Assembly: GCF_004297405.1 (NCBI RefSeq)
Contig: NZ_SCVC01000031.1
Coordinates: forward strand, 1 to 64,000
Length of the DNA: 64,000 nucleotides
Source: Reyranella sp.
GTDB taxonomy: Bacteria > Pseudomonadota > Alphaproteobacteria > Reyranellales > Reyranellaceae
Direction: 5' to 3'
Each line of letters opens with the position of its first letter. Position 1 is the stretch's first letter. The position numbers and the translations under genes were made by a program. This document shows positions 16,660 to 25,264 of the stretch, in pieces. The notes beneath the pieces are model-generated. The model worked only from the letters and a program-made list of their open reading frames with translations. It was not told the DNA's origin and searched no databases.

Positions 16660-17940
16660 ATGCTCGATGCTGCCGTGAAGACGAAAATCATGAACGAGGT
16701 CGATCGCCGGTTCGACGATCAGACCAAGGTGCTGGCCGATCTGGTGAAGATCCCGTCGACGCGGTTCCAGGAAGCGCCGGCGCAGGACATGATGGCCCGC
16801 CTGTTCAAGGAAGACGGGCTCGGAATCGACCGCTGGCAGATCAAGATCGACGATCTCAAGCACCTGCCGGGCTACTCGCCGCACAGCCAGGATTACGACG
16901 ATGCCTGGAACGTTGTTGGCGCCTGGCGGCCATCGTCCCCGAAGGGCCGGTCGCTGATTCTCAATGGCCATATCGACGTGGTGCCCGAGGGACCGCACGA
17001 GATGTGGAGCCGCAATCCCTTCGAGCCTGCGGTCAAGGACGGCTGGCTGTACGGCCGCGGTTCGGGTGACATGAAGGCAGGCCTGATCCTCAACGTCTAT
17101 GCGCTGCGGGCCCTGAAGGCGCTGGGCTACCAGCCGGCGGCCGACGTCTATCAGCAGTCGGTGGTCGAGGAGGAATGCACCGGCAACGGCGCCCTGGCCT
17201 GCCTGCAGCGCGGTTATCGCGCCGATGCGGCCTTGATCCCCGAGCCGTCGTCAGGTGTGCTCACCATCGCGCAGGTCGGCGTGATGTGGTTCCAGGTCAA
17301 GGTGACCGGCCATCCCGTCCACGTCTACAAGGCCGATGCCGGCTCCAACGCCATCGAATCGGCGTTCCGCCTGATCCAGCAGCTGCGCGAGCTGGAGAAG
17401 AAGTGGAACGCCAAGAAGGCGCACGACAAGCACTTCTGCGACCATCATCACCCGGTCAACTTCAACGTCGGCAAGATCGCCGGCGGCGACTGGGCGAGTT
17501 CGGTGCCGGCCTGGTGCACCTTCGACATGCGCGTGGGCGTGCTGCCGTCGCAGAACCTCAAGGAATGCCGGCAGGAGATCGAGGATCTGATCCGCCACGC
17601 CGCGGCCAACGATCCCTTCCTCGGCAACAACCCGCCGAGCGTCACCTGGGAAGGCTTCCAAGCCGAGCCCTTCGTGCTGAAGAACCACGAGCAGGTGCGC
17701 GACGTGCTGGCCAAGGCGCACAAGACAGTGTTTGGCGCCGCACTCGAGGACAAGACTTCGACAGGGACCGCCGACAACCGTTTCTTCGGCCTCTATGCCG
17801 GCATCCCTGCGCTGGTCTACGGCCCGCAGTCCGACGACATCCACGGCTTCGACGAACGGGTGAACCTGGAGTCGGTACGCAAGATCACCCAGGCGACGGC
17901 CTTGTTCATCGCCGAGTGGTGCGGCCTGCAGAAGGTGTAG
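16660..17940 (+). CDS. M20-family metallopeptidase (ArgE/DapE/ACY1-like deacylase)
   Basis: A 426-residue zinc amidohydrolase. The first metal ligand motif is L-N-G-H-I-D-V-V-P, the bridging aspartate lies in G-R-G-S-G-D-M-K, and the catalytic and ligand glutamates are in V-V-E-E-E-C-T-G-N-G. A late H-G-F-D-E motif supplies the last histidine. A lid domain lies in the middle (about residues 205-320). It probably hydrolyses an N-acyl amino acid or small dipeptide in the cytoplasm. ATG 16660 has AGGAG at ideal spacing; the GTG just before it at 16657 does not. It is 23 bp downstream of emrB and may be co-transcribed. Confidence 0.9.
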   Translation: MLDAAVKTKIMNEVDRRFDDQTKVLADLVKIPSTRFQEAPAQDMMARLFKEDGLGIDRWQIKIDDLKHLPGYSPHSQDYDDAWNVVGAWRPSSPKGRSLILNGHIDVVPEGPHEMWSRNPFEPAVKDGWLYGRGSGDMKAGLILNVYALRALKALGYQPAADVYQQSVVEEECTGNGALACLQRGYRADAALIPEPSSGVLTIAQVGVMWFQVKVTGHPVHVYKADAGSNAIESAFRLIQQLRELEKKWNAKKAHDKHFCDHHHPVNFNVGKIAGGDWASSVPAWCTFDMRVGVLPSQNLKECRQEIEDLIRHAAANDPFLGNNPPSVTWEGFQAEPFVLKNHEQVRDVLAKAHKTVFGAALEDKTSTGTADNRFFGLYAGIPALVYGPQSDDIHGFDERVNLESVRKITQATALFIAEWCGLQKV

Positions 17941-17945
17941 TTGCC

Positions 17946-17971
17946 CACCTCCCCTTTCAAATGGGGAGGTG
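17946..17971. terminator. palindrome between convergent genes, possible bidirectional terminator
   Basis: A perfect 9-bp stem, CACCTCCCC / GGGGAGGTG, with an 8-nt loop sits between the convergent M20 peptidase and ald genes. No long T run follows on either side, so it is either a weak bidirectional terminator or a dispersed intergenic palindrome. Confidence 0.5.
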
Positions 17972-17981
17972 CATCAATCGA

Positions 17982-19097
17982 CTACGCGGCGATCGTTTCG
18001 TCCGCGGGCGAGAAGGGCAGGCCGAGGCTCTCGGCCGCCGCTTTGTGCGTGAAACGCCCGCGATGGATGTTGAGGCCGGCGCGCAGATGCGGATTCTCGG
18101 CCACCGCCGCGAGACCCTTGCGCGCGAGGGCGAGGCCAAAGGGCAGGGTGGCATTGTTCAGCGCCTCGCTCGACGTCAGGGGCACGGCGCCCGGCATGTT
18201 GGCGACGCAATAGTGAATGACGCCGTCGACCTCGAAGGTCGGAGCGGCATGCGTGGTCGGGTGCGAGGTCTCGAAGCAGCCGCCCTGGTCGATGGCGACA
18301 TCGACGATCACCGCGCCGCGCCGCATCGACTTCAGCATCGCCCGCGTCACCAGCTTCGGCGCAGTGGCGCCAGCGATCAGCACGGCGCCGATTACCACGT
18401 CGGCTGAGAACACTTCGGTCTCAACGGCTTCGAGGGTCGAGAAGCGGGTGCGCACCCGTCCCTGAAACAGTTCATCCAGCTCGCGCAGGCGCGGCAGGGA
18501 ACGGTCGAGGACAGCGACTTCCGCGCCGAGGCCTGCGGCCATGCGCGCGGCATGTGTGCCGACCACGCCACCACCCAGGACGGCGACCCGTGCCGGGGCC
18601 ACGCCGGGCACGCCGCCCAGCAACAGCCCGCGTCCACCTCTATGCCGCTGCAGGGCATTGCCGGCCGCTTCGATGGAGAGCCGGCCAGCAACTTCGCTCA
18701 TCGGCGCCAGCAGTGGCAGGCCGCCATGGGCGTCGGTCACGGTTTCATAGGCGATGGCTGTGCAACCTGACGCAAGAAGGCCGCGTGCCTGGTCAGGGTC
18801 CGCGGCCAGATGAAGGTAGGTGAACAGGATCTGGCCCGGCCGCAGCTTCACCCATTCGTTGGGTTGCGGCTCCTTGACCTTCACGATCATGTCGGCGGCG
18901 GCGAACACCTCGGCGGCCGAACCGGCGATGGTGGCGCCTGCCTTGCGGTAGGTCTCGTCGTCGGCGCCGATGCCCGAGCCCGCAGTCGTTTCGACGAGAA
19001 CCTGGTGACCGGCATGAACATATTCTCTGACCGCGCCGGGCGTCAGCCCGACGCGATATTCATGGGTTTTGATCTCCTTCGGCACTCCGACGCGCAT
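17982..19097 (-). CDS. ald: alanine dehydrogenase
   Basis: A 371-residue protein of the alanine dehydrogenase/transhydrogenase family, starting M-R-V-G-V-P-K-E-I-K. It has the K-V-K-E-P-Q motif (catalytic lysine region), F-T-Y-L-H-L-A, and an NAD-binding Rossmann motif V-L-G-G-G-V-V-G. The length matches single-function Ald and not the transhydrogenase alpha subunit. It interconverts L-alanine with pyruvate plus ammonium using NAD. The divergent Lrp/AsnC gene is the usual regulator of ald, and the intervening region contains an inverted repeat. Confidence 0.96.
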   Translation of the reverse strand: MRVGVPKEIKTHEYRVGLTPGAVREYVHAGHQVLVETTAGSGIGADDETYRKAGATIAGSAAEVFAAADMIVKVKEPQPNEWVKLRPGQILFTYLHLAADPDQARGLLASGCTAIAYETVTDAHGGLPLLAPMSEVAGRLSIEAAGNALQRHRGGRGLLLGGVPGVAPARVAVLGGGVVGTHAARMAAGLGAEVAVLDRSLPRLRELDELFQGRVRTRFSTLEAVETEVFSADVVIGAVLIAGATAPKLVTRAMLKSMRRGAVIVDVAIDQGGCFETSHPTTHAAPTFEVDGVIHYCVANMPGAVPLTSSEALNNATLPFGLALARKGLAAVAENPHLRAGLNIHRGRFTHKAAAESLGLPFSPADETIAA

Positions 19098-19118
19098 CGA
19101 ACGGCTCCCATTAGTTTC

Positions 19119-19158
19119 CAGGATATTTCTTTAACAAGGGATTTGGTTCGATATCCTG
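19119..19158. promoter_or_regulatory. inverted repeat in the ald/lrp intergenic region (candidate Lrp operator)
   Basis: Arms CAGGATAT (19119-19126) and ATATCCTG (19151-19158) are perfect inverted copies with centres 32 bp apart, about three helical turns. The 115-bp divergent region separates ald from the Lrp gene, where an Lrp octamer would be expected to bind on one face of the DNA. Confidence 0.5.
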
Positions 19159-19212
19159 CGATCTTGCGATGACCTTACCGGTTTGCGCCAGATATCGGCG
19201 CTTTGGAGGCGA

Positions 19213-19755
19213 ATGGCGCAGGATTCAAAACCCACCCTTATGGACCGCATCGACGCATCGATCCTGGCTGAACTCACGGCCAATGCGCGGGTAAGCCAGG
19301 TCGATCTGTCAACCCGTATCGGTCTCTCGAGCACCGCGATCGCGCGTCGGCAGAAGGGGCTCGAGGAGGCGGGTATCATCCAGGGCTATCAGGCCGTGCT
19401 CGATCTCGCGCAGTTCGGACTGGCCACCACCGTCCTTGTCCGGATCACCCTGGAGAGCCAGAGCGAGGATGCCCTCAAGGCGTTCGAAGCCGACGTCGTT
19501 GCCTGCCCGTCGGTGATCCGGTGCTTCCTGATGTCAGGGAGCGACGACTACATCGTCACTGTCCTGGCGCGCGACATCGAGGATTTCGAGCGCATCCATC
19601 GCACCGAGCTGTCGCGGCTGCCGAGGGTCGCCCGTATCGAATCGAGCTTCGCACTGCGTGAGGTGGTCAATCGGGCTGTGCCGCCGGTGGTCTTCAGCGC
19701 GTCCGGCGCGTCGAGGCATAAACCCCTGTCGCCACGCCGCCTAACACGACGATGA
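19213..19755 (+). CDS. Lrp/AsnC-family regulator, probable regulator of ald
   Basis: A 180-residue regulator with an N-terminal AsnC helix-turn-helix (D-R-I-D-A-S-I-L-A-E-L, then V-D-L-S-T-R-I-G-L-S-S) and a C-terminal RAM effector domain (D-Y-I-V-T-V-L-A-R-D). I chose ATG 19213 because GGAGG sits just before it; the frame also opens at 19183. Divergent pairing with ald is a well-known arrangement in which alanine is the coeffector. Its 3' end overlaps the convergent DMT transporter by 62 bp. The C-terminal 25 residues (after V-V-F-S-A-S-G) are an unusual basic tail lying mostly in that overlap. Confidence 0.92.
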   Translation: MAQDSKPTLMDRIDASILAELTANARVSQVDLSTRIGLSSTAIARRQKGLEEAGIIQGYQAVLDLAQFGLATTVLVRITLESQSEDALKAFEADVVACPSVIRCFLMSGSDDYIVTVLARDIEDFERIHRTELSRLPRVARIESSFALREVVNRAVPPVVFSASGASRHKPLSPRRLTRR

Positions 19756-20557
19756 TGCCCAACAGGCGCATGCCTTCTACCGGTTCGTCGACCAGCAGCG
19801 CCGCGAAGGTCAGCGCCGCACAGGGCACCAGAAGTGATACGGGGCCGATCTTCGCGGCCGGATAAGTGCGCAGCAGCGTGCCCCAGATCAGGTAGCCCAG
19901 CCACATCGCCGGAACGACTGTGTAGAAGAGCACGAACCAGCCGCCCCAGGTCGGCACCAGCAGTGGCGAGAGGAGAGCCGTTGGTCCGTCGATCACCAGC
20001 GCAGCGATGCCGAGGGGGAGCGGCGGCAGCACGCTCGCCCAGACCGTCACTGCGAACATCGATACGCCGCGTGCCGAGCGGAAGAAGAGGTTGCCGGTCG
20101 CCCAGGTGAGCGCCGACAGGAGTGCAAGTCCGATGGCGAAGAGGCTGGCCGTGCCGTCGACCGTCCCGGCGATCAGCACGACACCCACGACCGCGATAGC
20201 AAGTCCCAGCCACTGGCCGCGCGTCGCATGCTCGCGCAGGAAGAGGGCGGCCAGCACGACCGTAAGCGGTCCCTGCATCTGCACCAGCACGGAAGTGAGG
20301 CCAGGCGGCAGACCCGCTTCCATGGCGAAGAACAGGAAGACGAACTGGCCGGTGAACATGAAGCCGCCGATGCCGGCCAGGGTGCTCCAGGAGATCGCGG
20401 GCTTCGGGACGAACAGGATCGGCAGCGCGCCCAGCACGAAGCGCCAGGTCGCGAACGTGAAGGGCGTGAACTCGTCGAGGCCGAAGCGGATGACAGTGAA
20501 GTTCAACCCCCACATCGCCACGATGAGGAGCGCCGACGCGAGGTGAAGTGGGGTCAA
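19694..20557 (-). CDS. EamA/DMT-family metabolite exporter
   Basis: A 287-residue inner-membrane protein with about ten hydrophobic helices in two EamA repeats (roughly residues 5-140 and 150-283). The first repeat begins M-W-G-L-N-F-T-V and R-F-V-L-G-A-L-P, the second A-T-G-N-L-F-F-R. The family exports amino acids and related metabolites, and RhtA- or YdcZ-like roles are possible. Proximity to leuCD and ald suggests amino-acid handling but does not prove it. It starts 5 bp after the leuD stop and so is probably in the leuCD operon. Confidence 0.9.
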   Translation of the reverse strand: MTPLHLASALLIVAMWGLNFTVIRFGLDEFTPFTFATWRFVLGALPILFVPKPAISWSTLAGIGGFMFTGQFVFLFFAMEAGLPPGLTSVLVQMQGPLTVVLAALFLREHATRGQWLGLAIAVVGVVLIAGTVDGTASLFAIGLALLSALTWATGNLFFRSARGVSMFAVTVWASVLPPLPLGIAALVIDGPTALLSPLLVPTWGGWFVLFYTVVPAMWLGYLIWGTLLRTYPAAKIGPVSLLVPCAALTFAALLVDEPVEGMRLLGIIVVLGGVATGVYASTRRTR

Positions 20558-20561
20558 GCGA

Positions 20562-21179
20562 CTATAGCCAGACCCATGGGCGAGCCGTCTTGTCCTGTGA
20601 CTGCCACGCGGTGATCACGTCCTTGTGCGACATGGTCTGGGCGATGTCGTCCAGCCCGTTCAGCATCGCATGCTGGCGCCGCGCGTCGATCTGGAAGGGG
20701 ATCGTGCGGCCAGTCGGCGAGACGACCTGGCAGTTCTCCAGATCGATGGTCACGCGAGCGTTGCCGGGCGAGGCCTTCATCTCGTCGGCGAGCTGTTCGA
20801 TCTCGTGGATCGGCAGTGCCACCGGCAACAGGCCGTTCTGGAAGCAGTTGTTGTTGAAGATGTCGCCGAAGTAGGGCGCGATCACCGCACGGACGCCCAT
20901 GCCCTTCAGCGCCCACACCGCCCCTTCGCGGCTCGAACCACAGCCGAAATTCTCACGGCTGAGGATGATCGGCGCGTCGCGATAGGGCTGCTGGTTGAAG
21001 ATGCAGTCCGGGTCTTCGCTGCCGTCGGGCTTGAAGCGGATCTGCTCGAAGCAATACGGCCCGAGGCCATCACGGGTCACGTTATCGACCAGCCGCTCGA
21101 TGCGGATGATCAGATCGGTATCGACGTTCTGGCGCATCAACGGCGTCGCGACGCCCGTCACCTTCGTGAACTTGTCCAT
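20562..21179 (-). CDS. leuD: 3-isopropylmalate dehydratase small subunit
   Basis: A 205-residue LeuD with the swivelling-domain signature N-F-G-C-G-S-S-R-E and N-N-N-C-F-Q-N-G-L-L-P. It pairs with LeuC to isomerise 2-isopropylmalate to 3-isopropylmalate in leucine synthesis. It begins 2 bp after the leuC stop, so the two subunits are co-translated. Length is normal. Confidence 0.98.
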   Translation of the reverse strand: MDKFTKVTGVATPLMRQNVDTDLIIRIERLVDNVTRDGLGPYCFEQIRFKPDGSEDPDCIFNQQPYRDAPIILSRENFGCGSSREGAVWALKGMGVRAVIAPYFGDIFNNNCFQNGLLPVALPIHEIEQLADEMKASPGNARVTIDLENCQVVSPTGRTIPFQIDARRQHAMLNGLDDIAQTMSHKDVITAWQSQDKTARPWVWL

Positions 21180-21181
21180 GG

Positions 21182-22576
21182 TCAGATCTTCCTCACGTCA
21201 GCGATGGCGCCCTTGATGGCCGCCGCTGCTGCCATGGCTGGGCTCGCGAGGTGCGTGCGTGCGCCGGGGCCCTGGCGGCCGACGAAGTTGCGGTTGGAAG
21301 TCGAGACGCTGCGCTTGCCGGGTGGCACGCGCTCGCCATTGGAGGCGAGGCACATCGAGCAGCCGGGCTCGCGCCATTCGAAGCCGGCGTCGAGGAACAC
21401 GCGGTCCAGCCCTTCGGCCTCGGCCTCCTGCTTGATGCGCACCGAGCCGGGCACGACCCAGGCCGTGACGTGATCCGCCTTGTGTCGCCCCTTCACGATG
21501 GAGGCTGCCGCACGCAGGTCGGAGATGCGGGAATTGGTGCAGGAGCCGATGAATACCCAGTCGACCTTAGTGCCCTCGATCGGCTTGCCGGGCTCGAGGC
21601 CCTGGTACTTGAGCGCCGCCTCCCAGGCGCCGCGCTTTTCTTCCGGGCCGGTGCTGGGATCGGGAATGGCGCGGTCGACGGCGATGACGTGTTCGGGGCT
21701 GGTGCCCCAGGTGATCTGCGGCGCGACATTCTTCATGTCGACTGTGTGCTCGCGATCGAACTCCGCATCGGGATCGGTGGGCAGCGCTCGCCAGTGCGCC
21801 ACCGCGCGATCCCACATCGCGCCCTTCGGCGCATAGTCGCGGCCGTTCAGGTATTCGTAGGTCGTGTCGTCGGGCGCCACCATGCCGGTGCGCGCACCCA
21901 TCTCGATGGTGAGGTTGCAGAGCGTGAGACGCGCCTCGATCGGCAGGGCCCGCACCGCCGAACCGGCATACTCGACGGAATAGCCCGTGCCGGCGGCGGT
22001 GCCGAGTTCACCGATCAGGTGCAGGATCATGTCCTTGGCGGTGACGCCCGGCATCAGCTTGCCCTCGAAGCTGGCACGCAGGCGCTTGGGCTTCCTCTGC
22101 ACCATCGTCTGTGTCGCGATCACATGCACCAGCTCGGAAGAACCGATGCCGAAGGCGAGCGAGCCCATGCCGCCATGCGTGGAAGTGTGACTGTCACCAC
22201 AGACGAGTGTGGTGCCGGGCAAGGTCAGCCCTTGTTCGGGACCCATGACATGCACGATCCCCTGACCGTCCTGGCCGAGGTCGAACAGCTTGATGCCGTA
22301 GGCGCGGGTCGTTTCGCGCATCGACAGGATCAACGGTTCGCCCGGAGGATGGGTCTTCTCGGTCCGGCCCGGCTGCGTCGACATGGTGTGATCGGGCGTG
22401 CCGTAGGTCAGGCGCGGCTGTGCCGGCGGATAGCCCTTCTCGATGGCTTCCTTCAGCGCCTTGCCACCCGACATGTCGTGCAGCAGGAGCCGGTCGATAT
22501 GCAGCAGCACGAAGCCGTTGCCGAGGTCGGTGATGACGTGGCTGTCCCAGATCTTGTCGAACAGGGTTTTGCCCAT
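21182..22576 (-). CDS. leuC: 3-isopropylmalate dehydratase large subunit
   Basis: A 464-residue aconitase-family protein carrying the [4Fe-4S] cluster of the isomerase. The cluster cysteines are in F-I-G-S-C-T-N-S-R and C-S-M-C-L-A (C-x2-C). The N-terminus M-G-K-T-L-F-D-K-I-W matches the family, so I chose the ATG at 22576; the frame upstream to 22687 is not conserved. The ribosome-binding site is weak (AAAGG). It follows a TPR gene by 43 bp on the same strand. Confidence 0.97.
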   Translation of the reverse strand: MGKTLFDKIWDSHVITDLGNGFVLLHIDRLLLHDMSGGKALKEAIEKGYPPAQPRLTYGTPDHTMSTQPGRTEKTHPPGEPLILSMRETTRAYGIKLFDLGQDGQGIVHVMGPEQGLTLPGTTLVCGDSHTSTHGGMGSLAFGIGSSELVHVIATQTMVQRKPKRLRASFEGKLMPGVTAKDMILHLIGELGTAAGTGYSVEYAGSAVRALPIEARLTLCNLTIEMGARTGMVAPDDTTYEYLNGRDYAPKGAMWDRAVAHWRALPTDPDAEFDREHTVDMKNVAPQITWGTSPEHVIAVDRAIPDPSTGPEEKRGAWEAALKYQGLEPGKPIEGTKVDWVFIGSCTNSRISDLRAAASIVKGRHKADHVTAWVVPGSVRIKQEAEAEGLDRVFLDAGFEWREPGCSMCLASNGERVPPGKRSVSTSNRNFVGRQGPGARTHLASPAMAAAAAIKGAIADVRKI

Positions 22577-22619
22577 GGGGTTGGCCTTTGGGTTGAGTGT
22601 CCGCTGCAGGAGGCGGATA

Positions 22620-23834
22620 TCAGCACCCGGCGAGCCGCGCCGCCAGTCCTTCGCCATCCTCGTCATGCAGCAGTTCGGCAGACGCATACCAAGGTGATGT
22701 TCCGAGGTTCGGACCCCAGAGCCAGTCTGCGGTACGCGGCAGAAGGATCAGCGTCCTGATCCCAAGCGATGCCGCGAGATGTGCAGGCCAGGTGTCGTCA
22801 CCGACCACGAGGCGGCAGCTCGCGACTTGAGTGGCATCGCGCTCCACGTCGAGGCCAACCGGCGGCTCGCGGCGGCTGAACCAGCCGATACGCTGTGAAG
22901 GTTCAGCTTGCGTCTTCAAGGCGATCGGCGGCGGCAAGGAGTCGAGTGTCCAGCCCAGCAGATGCGGAAGGCTGCGCAACGGCGCTGCGGCGGCAAAACC
23001 CTCCAGCGGCTCGCCGCGGGCGATCGTCGGTGCGGCGAGATGGTGTGCGATGTCGGATGCGCATTGAACGACGCCGTCGATGCGCGCTAGCATCAGCACA
23101 TCGCGTCGGGCTTCGTCGCTCTCGATATCGGCCTGTTCGGGATAGAGCAGCAGGCGGCCGTCGAGGGGTTCGCCCTGCCAGCGCGGCAAGGCAGGAGCAT
23201 AGCGATCGCCCGGAATTTCCAGCCGGGCTTCGTGGTCGGCAAGGCCACGCCACCAATCGCCCTGGCGCAGCAGCAGCTCGCCGCGGCGCTGTCGCAACTG
23301 CGGGTCGTTCGGCCGGCTGACCAATGCAGTATCAAGATCGGCCAGAGCGCCGGCCCACTCGCCGCGCGCGGCCAGCAGGCCCGCGCGGGCACTAAGGCTC
23401 GGCAGCAGGCGATTATCGAGGGACAGGGCGAGATCGTAGGCGCGTTCGGCTTCCTCGGCGCGGCCCAGCGCTTCGAGGGTGCGGCCGGTATTGTGCGCGA
23501 TCGTCGGATCGTCCGGCTTGAGATGCGCGGCACGCCCCAAAGCCAACAGCGCCGGCTCGTGCTGGCCGAGCTGTATCAGGCAGCCGGCGAGATTGATCTG
23601 GGCGGTTACTTCGCGCGGCAGGAACTTGGCGGCGCGCTCCAGCGGCTCGCGGGCCTCGGCGAAGCGGCCGAGCTTCAATCGGATCTGCCCCAGCAGATGG
23701 AGAGCCTGGCCCGAATTCGGTCGGTCGTCGACGATGCGGGCAAAACCTGCCTCGGCACCGGCAAAGTCACCCGCGGCCGCACGCTGCAGGGCCTCGCGGC
23801 CCAAGGTTTGAATCTGTTGTTCGGAAAGCGCCAC
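22620..23834 (-). CDS. TPR protein with C-terminal glycosyltransferase-like (OGT/GT9-type) domain
   Basis: A 404-residue protein. About residues 1-205 are TPR repeats. The C-terminal half resembles the short glycosyltransferase-like tail found after TPRs in many Alphaproteobacteria, with V-G-D-D-T-W-P-A-H-L-A-A-S-L-G-I and the W-G-P-N-L-G-T-S-P-W-Y pattern. The catalytic competence of this tail is unclear: the usual middle section seems shortened and I do not see a full set of sugar-nucleotide residues. It lies directly upstream of leuC on the same strand, with no obvious functional tie. Confidence 0.82.
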   Translation of the reverse strand: MALSEQQIQTLGREALQRAAAGDFAGAEAGFARIVDDRPNSGQALHLLGQIRLKLGRFAEAREPLERAAKFLPREVTAQINLAGCLIQLGQHEPALLALGRAAHLKPDDPTIAHNTGRTLEALGRAEEAERAYDLALSLDNRLLPSLSARAGLLAARGEWAGALADLDTALVSRPNDPQLRQRRGELLLRQGDWWRGLADHEARLEIPGDRYAPALPRWQGEPLDGRLLLYPEQADIESDEARRDVLMLARIDGVVQCASDIAHHLAAPTIARGEPLEGFAAAAPLRSLPHLLGWTLDSLPPPIALKTQAEPSQRIGWFSRREPPVGLDVERDATQVASCRLVVGDDTWPAHLAASLGIRTLILLPRTADWLWGPNLGTSPWYASAELLHDEDGEGLAARLAGC

Positions 23835-23882
23835 GCGCGGGCTCTAGCAGAGGCCGGGGCGTGATCAAAGAGAAAGCAGGGC

Positions 23883-23930
23883 AAAGAAAAAGCCGGCGGT
23901 CGACAGGGAGGCAGAAGATCGACCGCCGGC
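23883..23930 (-). terminator. intrinsic terminator downstream of DUF1127 copy 2
   Basis: A perfect 12-bp stem, GCCGGCGGTCGA (23892-23903) / TCGACCGCCGGC (23919-23930), with a 15-nt loop is followed on the minus strand by TTTTTCTTT. It sits about 60 bp past the DUF1127 stop. A second, shorter hairpin, GGGCCCG / CGGGCCC (23949-23955 and 23969-23975), lies in between. Confidence 0.85.
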
Positions 23931-23991
23931 TAGTGTCCGGAGAAGGGAGGGCCCGCGCAGGGTAAAGACGGGCCCGCTCCGGATTTCGATG

Positions 23992-24195
23992 TCAGACGCG
24001 CCAGAAGGGCTTGTTCACCTCGAACTGGATTTCCGTCGGGCTGATCCCCAAATCACGCGCAGTGCGCGCGTCGAGGTTGGCGAGCTCGCGGCGCTCCTTG
24101 GCGCGGCGGCGCCACGTCGACAGGATCATGCCGAAGGCGGTGAAGGTGCCGGCGAGCGGGGCGTTCGAACTGTAATGAAGCGAGATGTTGGCCAT
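23992..24195 (-). CDS. DUF1127 small protein (copy 2)
   Basis: A 67-residue protein from ATG 24195, which has a strong GGGAGAGG ribosome-binding site; a GTG at 24252 would add 19 residues with no site. The C-terminus carries the DUF1127 pattern (R-R-E-L-A-N-L-D-A-R-T-A-R-D-L-G-I, then F-E-V-N-K-P-F-W). It has its own terminator and lies divergent from a GcvA-type LysR gene, repeating the arrangement at 8829-10133. The function is unknown; basic C-terminal residues are compatible with nucleic-acid binding. Confidence 0.9.
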   Translation of the reverse strand: MANISLHYSSNAPLAGTFTAFGMILSTWRRRAKERRELANLDARTARDLGISPTEIQFEVNKPFWRV

Positions 24196-24262
24196 GGGAC
24201 CTCTCCCGAAAGTGGTGTCGTGTGCTGGCGGTGATGTGAGCTTCGGGGACACCCTTTACAAA

Positions 24263-24273
24263 TGACCCTTTGT
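24263..24273 (-). promoter_or_regulatory. candidate LysR operator, copy 2 (ACAAAGGGTCA on minus strand)
   Basis: Read on the minus strand, this is the same 11-mer as at 9156-9166 with one A-to-G change. It lies 68 bp upstream of the DUF1127 ATG and 38 bp before the LysR ATG. The orientation relative to LysR is reversed compared with copy 1. Confidence 0.45.
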
Positions 24274-24311
24274 CCTATTTTGATTAAAATAACTCATGTG
24301 ATCGGAGCCCC

Positions 24312-25220
24312 ATGAAGCGATCCCTTCCGCCGCTCAACGGCTTGCGCGCCTTCGAGGCCGCGGCACGCCATATGAGCTTTACAGATGCTGCCGAGGAATT
24401 GAGCGTCACCCAGGCGGCGATCAGCCATCAGGTCAGAGGACTTGAACAAAGGCTCGGATTAAAATTATTCGTGCGCCGCAATCGCTCTCTGCTGCTGTCG
24501 GAGGCGGGCCAGGCCTATCTGCCAGCAGTGCGGTCGGCGTTCGATCAGCTCAACGAGGCTACCGAGAAGCTCCTGCAGAAGGATCGTGGCGGTCACCTCA
24601 CGGTAACAACCACGTCTTCCTTTGCCATGAAGTGGCTGGTGCCGCGGCTGGGCGGCTTCCAGCGCGCCAATCCGGAGATCGACGTCCGGATCTCGACCGG
24701 CACGTCGCTGGTCGAGTTCTCGCGCGAGGATGTCGATATCGGCATCCGCTATGGGCGCGGCCAGTGGCCGAACCTGGTGGCCGAGCGGCTGGTCGACGAG
24801 GACGTGATGCCGGTCTGCGCACCGTCGCTGGTCAAAGGGCCGAACGGGCTCAAGAAGCCCGCCGACCTCAAGCGTTTCACGCTCCTGCACAGCATCAACT
24901 TCCCCGACGATTGGCAGGTCTGGCTGACCGCCGCCGGCGTGAAGGGCGTCGACGCCTCGCGCGGCCTCTCGTTCGACTTCGCGCTCGCGACCTATCAGGC
25001 TGCCATGGACGGGCTGGGGGTGGCGCTCGGCCGCAATCCGCTGGTCGAGCCCGATCTCAAGGCCGGCCGCCTGGTCGTGCCGTTCGAATTCAAGCGGTCT
25101 TCGGACTTCGCCTATTACGTCGTCTACCCGCCCGAGGCGATCCGGCGTCGCAAGATCAAGGCTTTCCGCGACTGGGTCGTGTCGCTTTCGGAGATCGCGT
25201 CGCCGGCAGCGGGTTCATGA
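24312..25220 (+). CDS. LysR-family transcriptional regulator, GcvA type (copy 2)
   Basis: A 302-residue LysR regulator clearly paralogous to the one at 9210. Shared stretches include L-R-A-F-E-A-A-A-R-H and V-T-Q-A-A-I-S-H-Q-V-R in the helix-turn-helix, and the effector-domain start M-K-W-L-V-P-R-L-G. GGAG lies 5 bp before the ATG. It is divergent from DUF1127 copy 2. Its effector is unknown, and the gcvTHP genes that a true GcvA controls are absent from the window. Confidence 0.92.
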   Translation: MKRSLPPLNGLRAFEAAARHMSFTDAAEELSVTQAAISHQVRGLEQRLGLKLFVRRNRSLLLSEAGQAYLPAVRSAFDQLNEATEKLLQKDRGGHLTVTTTSSFAMKWLVPRLGGFQRANPEIDVRISTGTSLVEFSREDVDIGIRYGRGQWPNLVAERLVDEDVMPVCAPSLVKGPNGLKKPADLKRFTLLHSINFPDDWQVWLTAAGVKGVDASRGLSFDFALATYQAAMDGLGVALGRNPLVEPDLKAGRLVVPFEFKRSSDFAYYVVYPPEAIRRRKIKAFRDWVVSLSEIASPAAGS

Positions 25221-25264
25221 CCTCCAAACCGGCTTCACCGGGAAGGTACACAGCGCGTTTCTAA

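Noticed and set aside
21251..22759. 502-codon plus-strand open frame opposite leuC
   Set aside because: leuC is unmistakable on the minus strand; the plus frame has no recognised domain.
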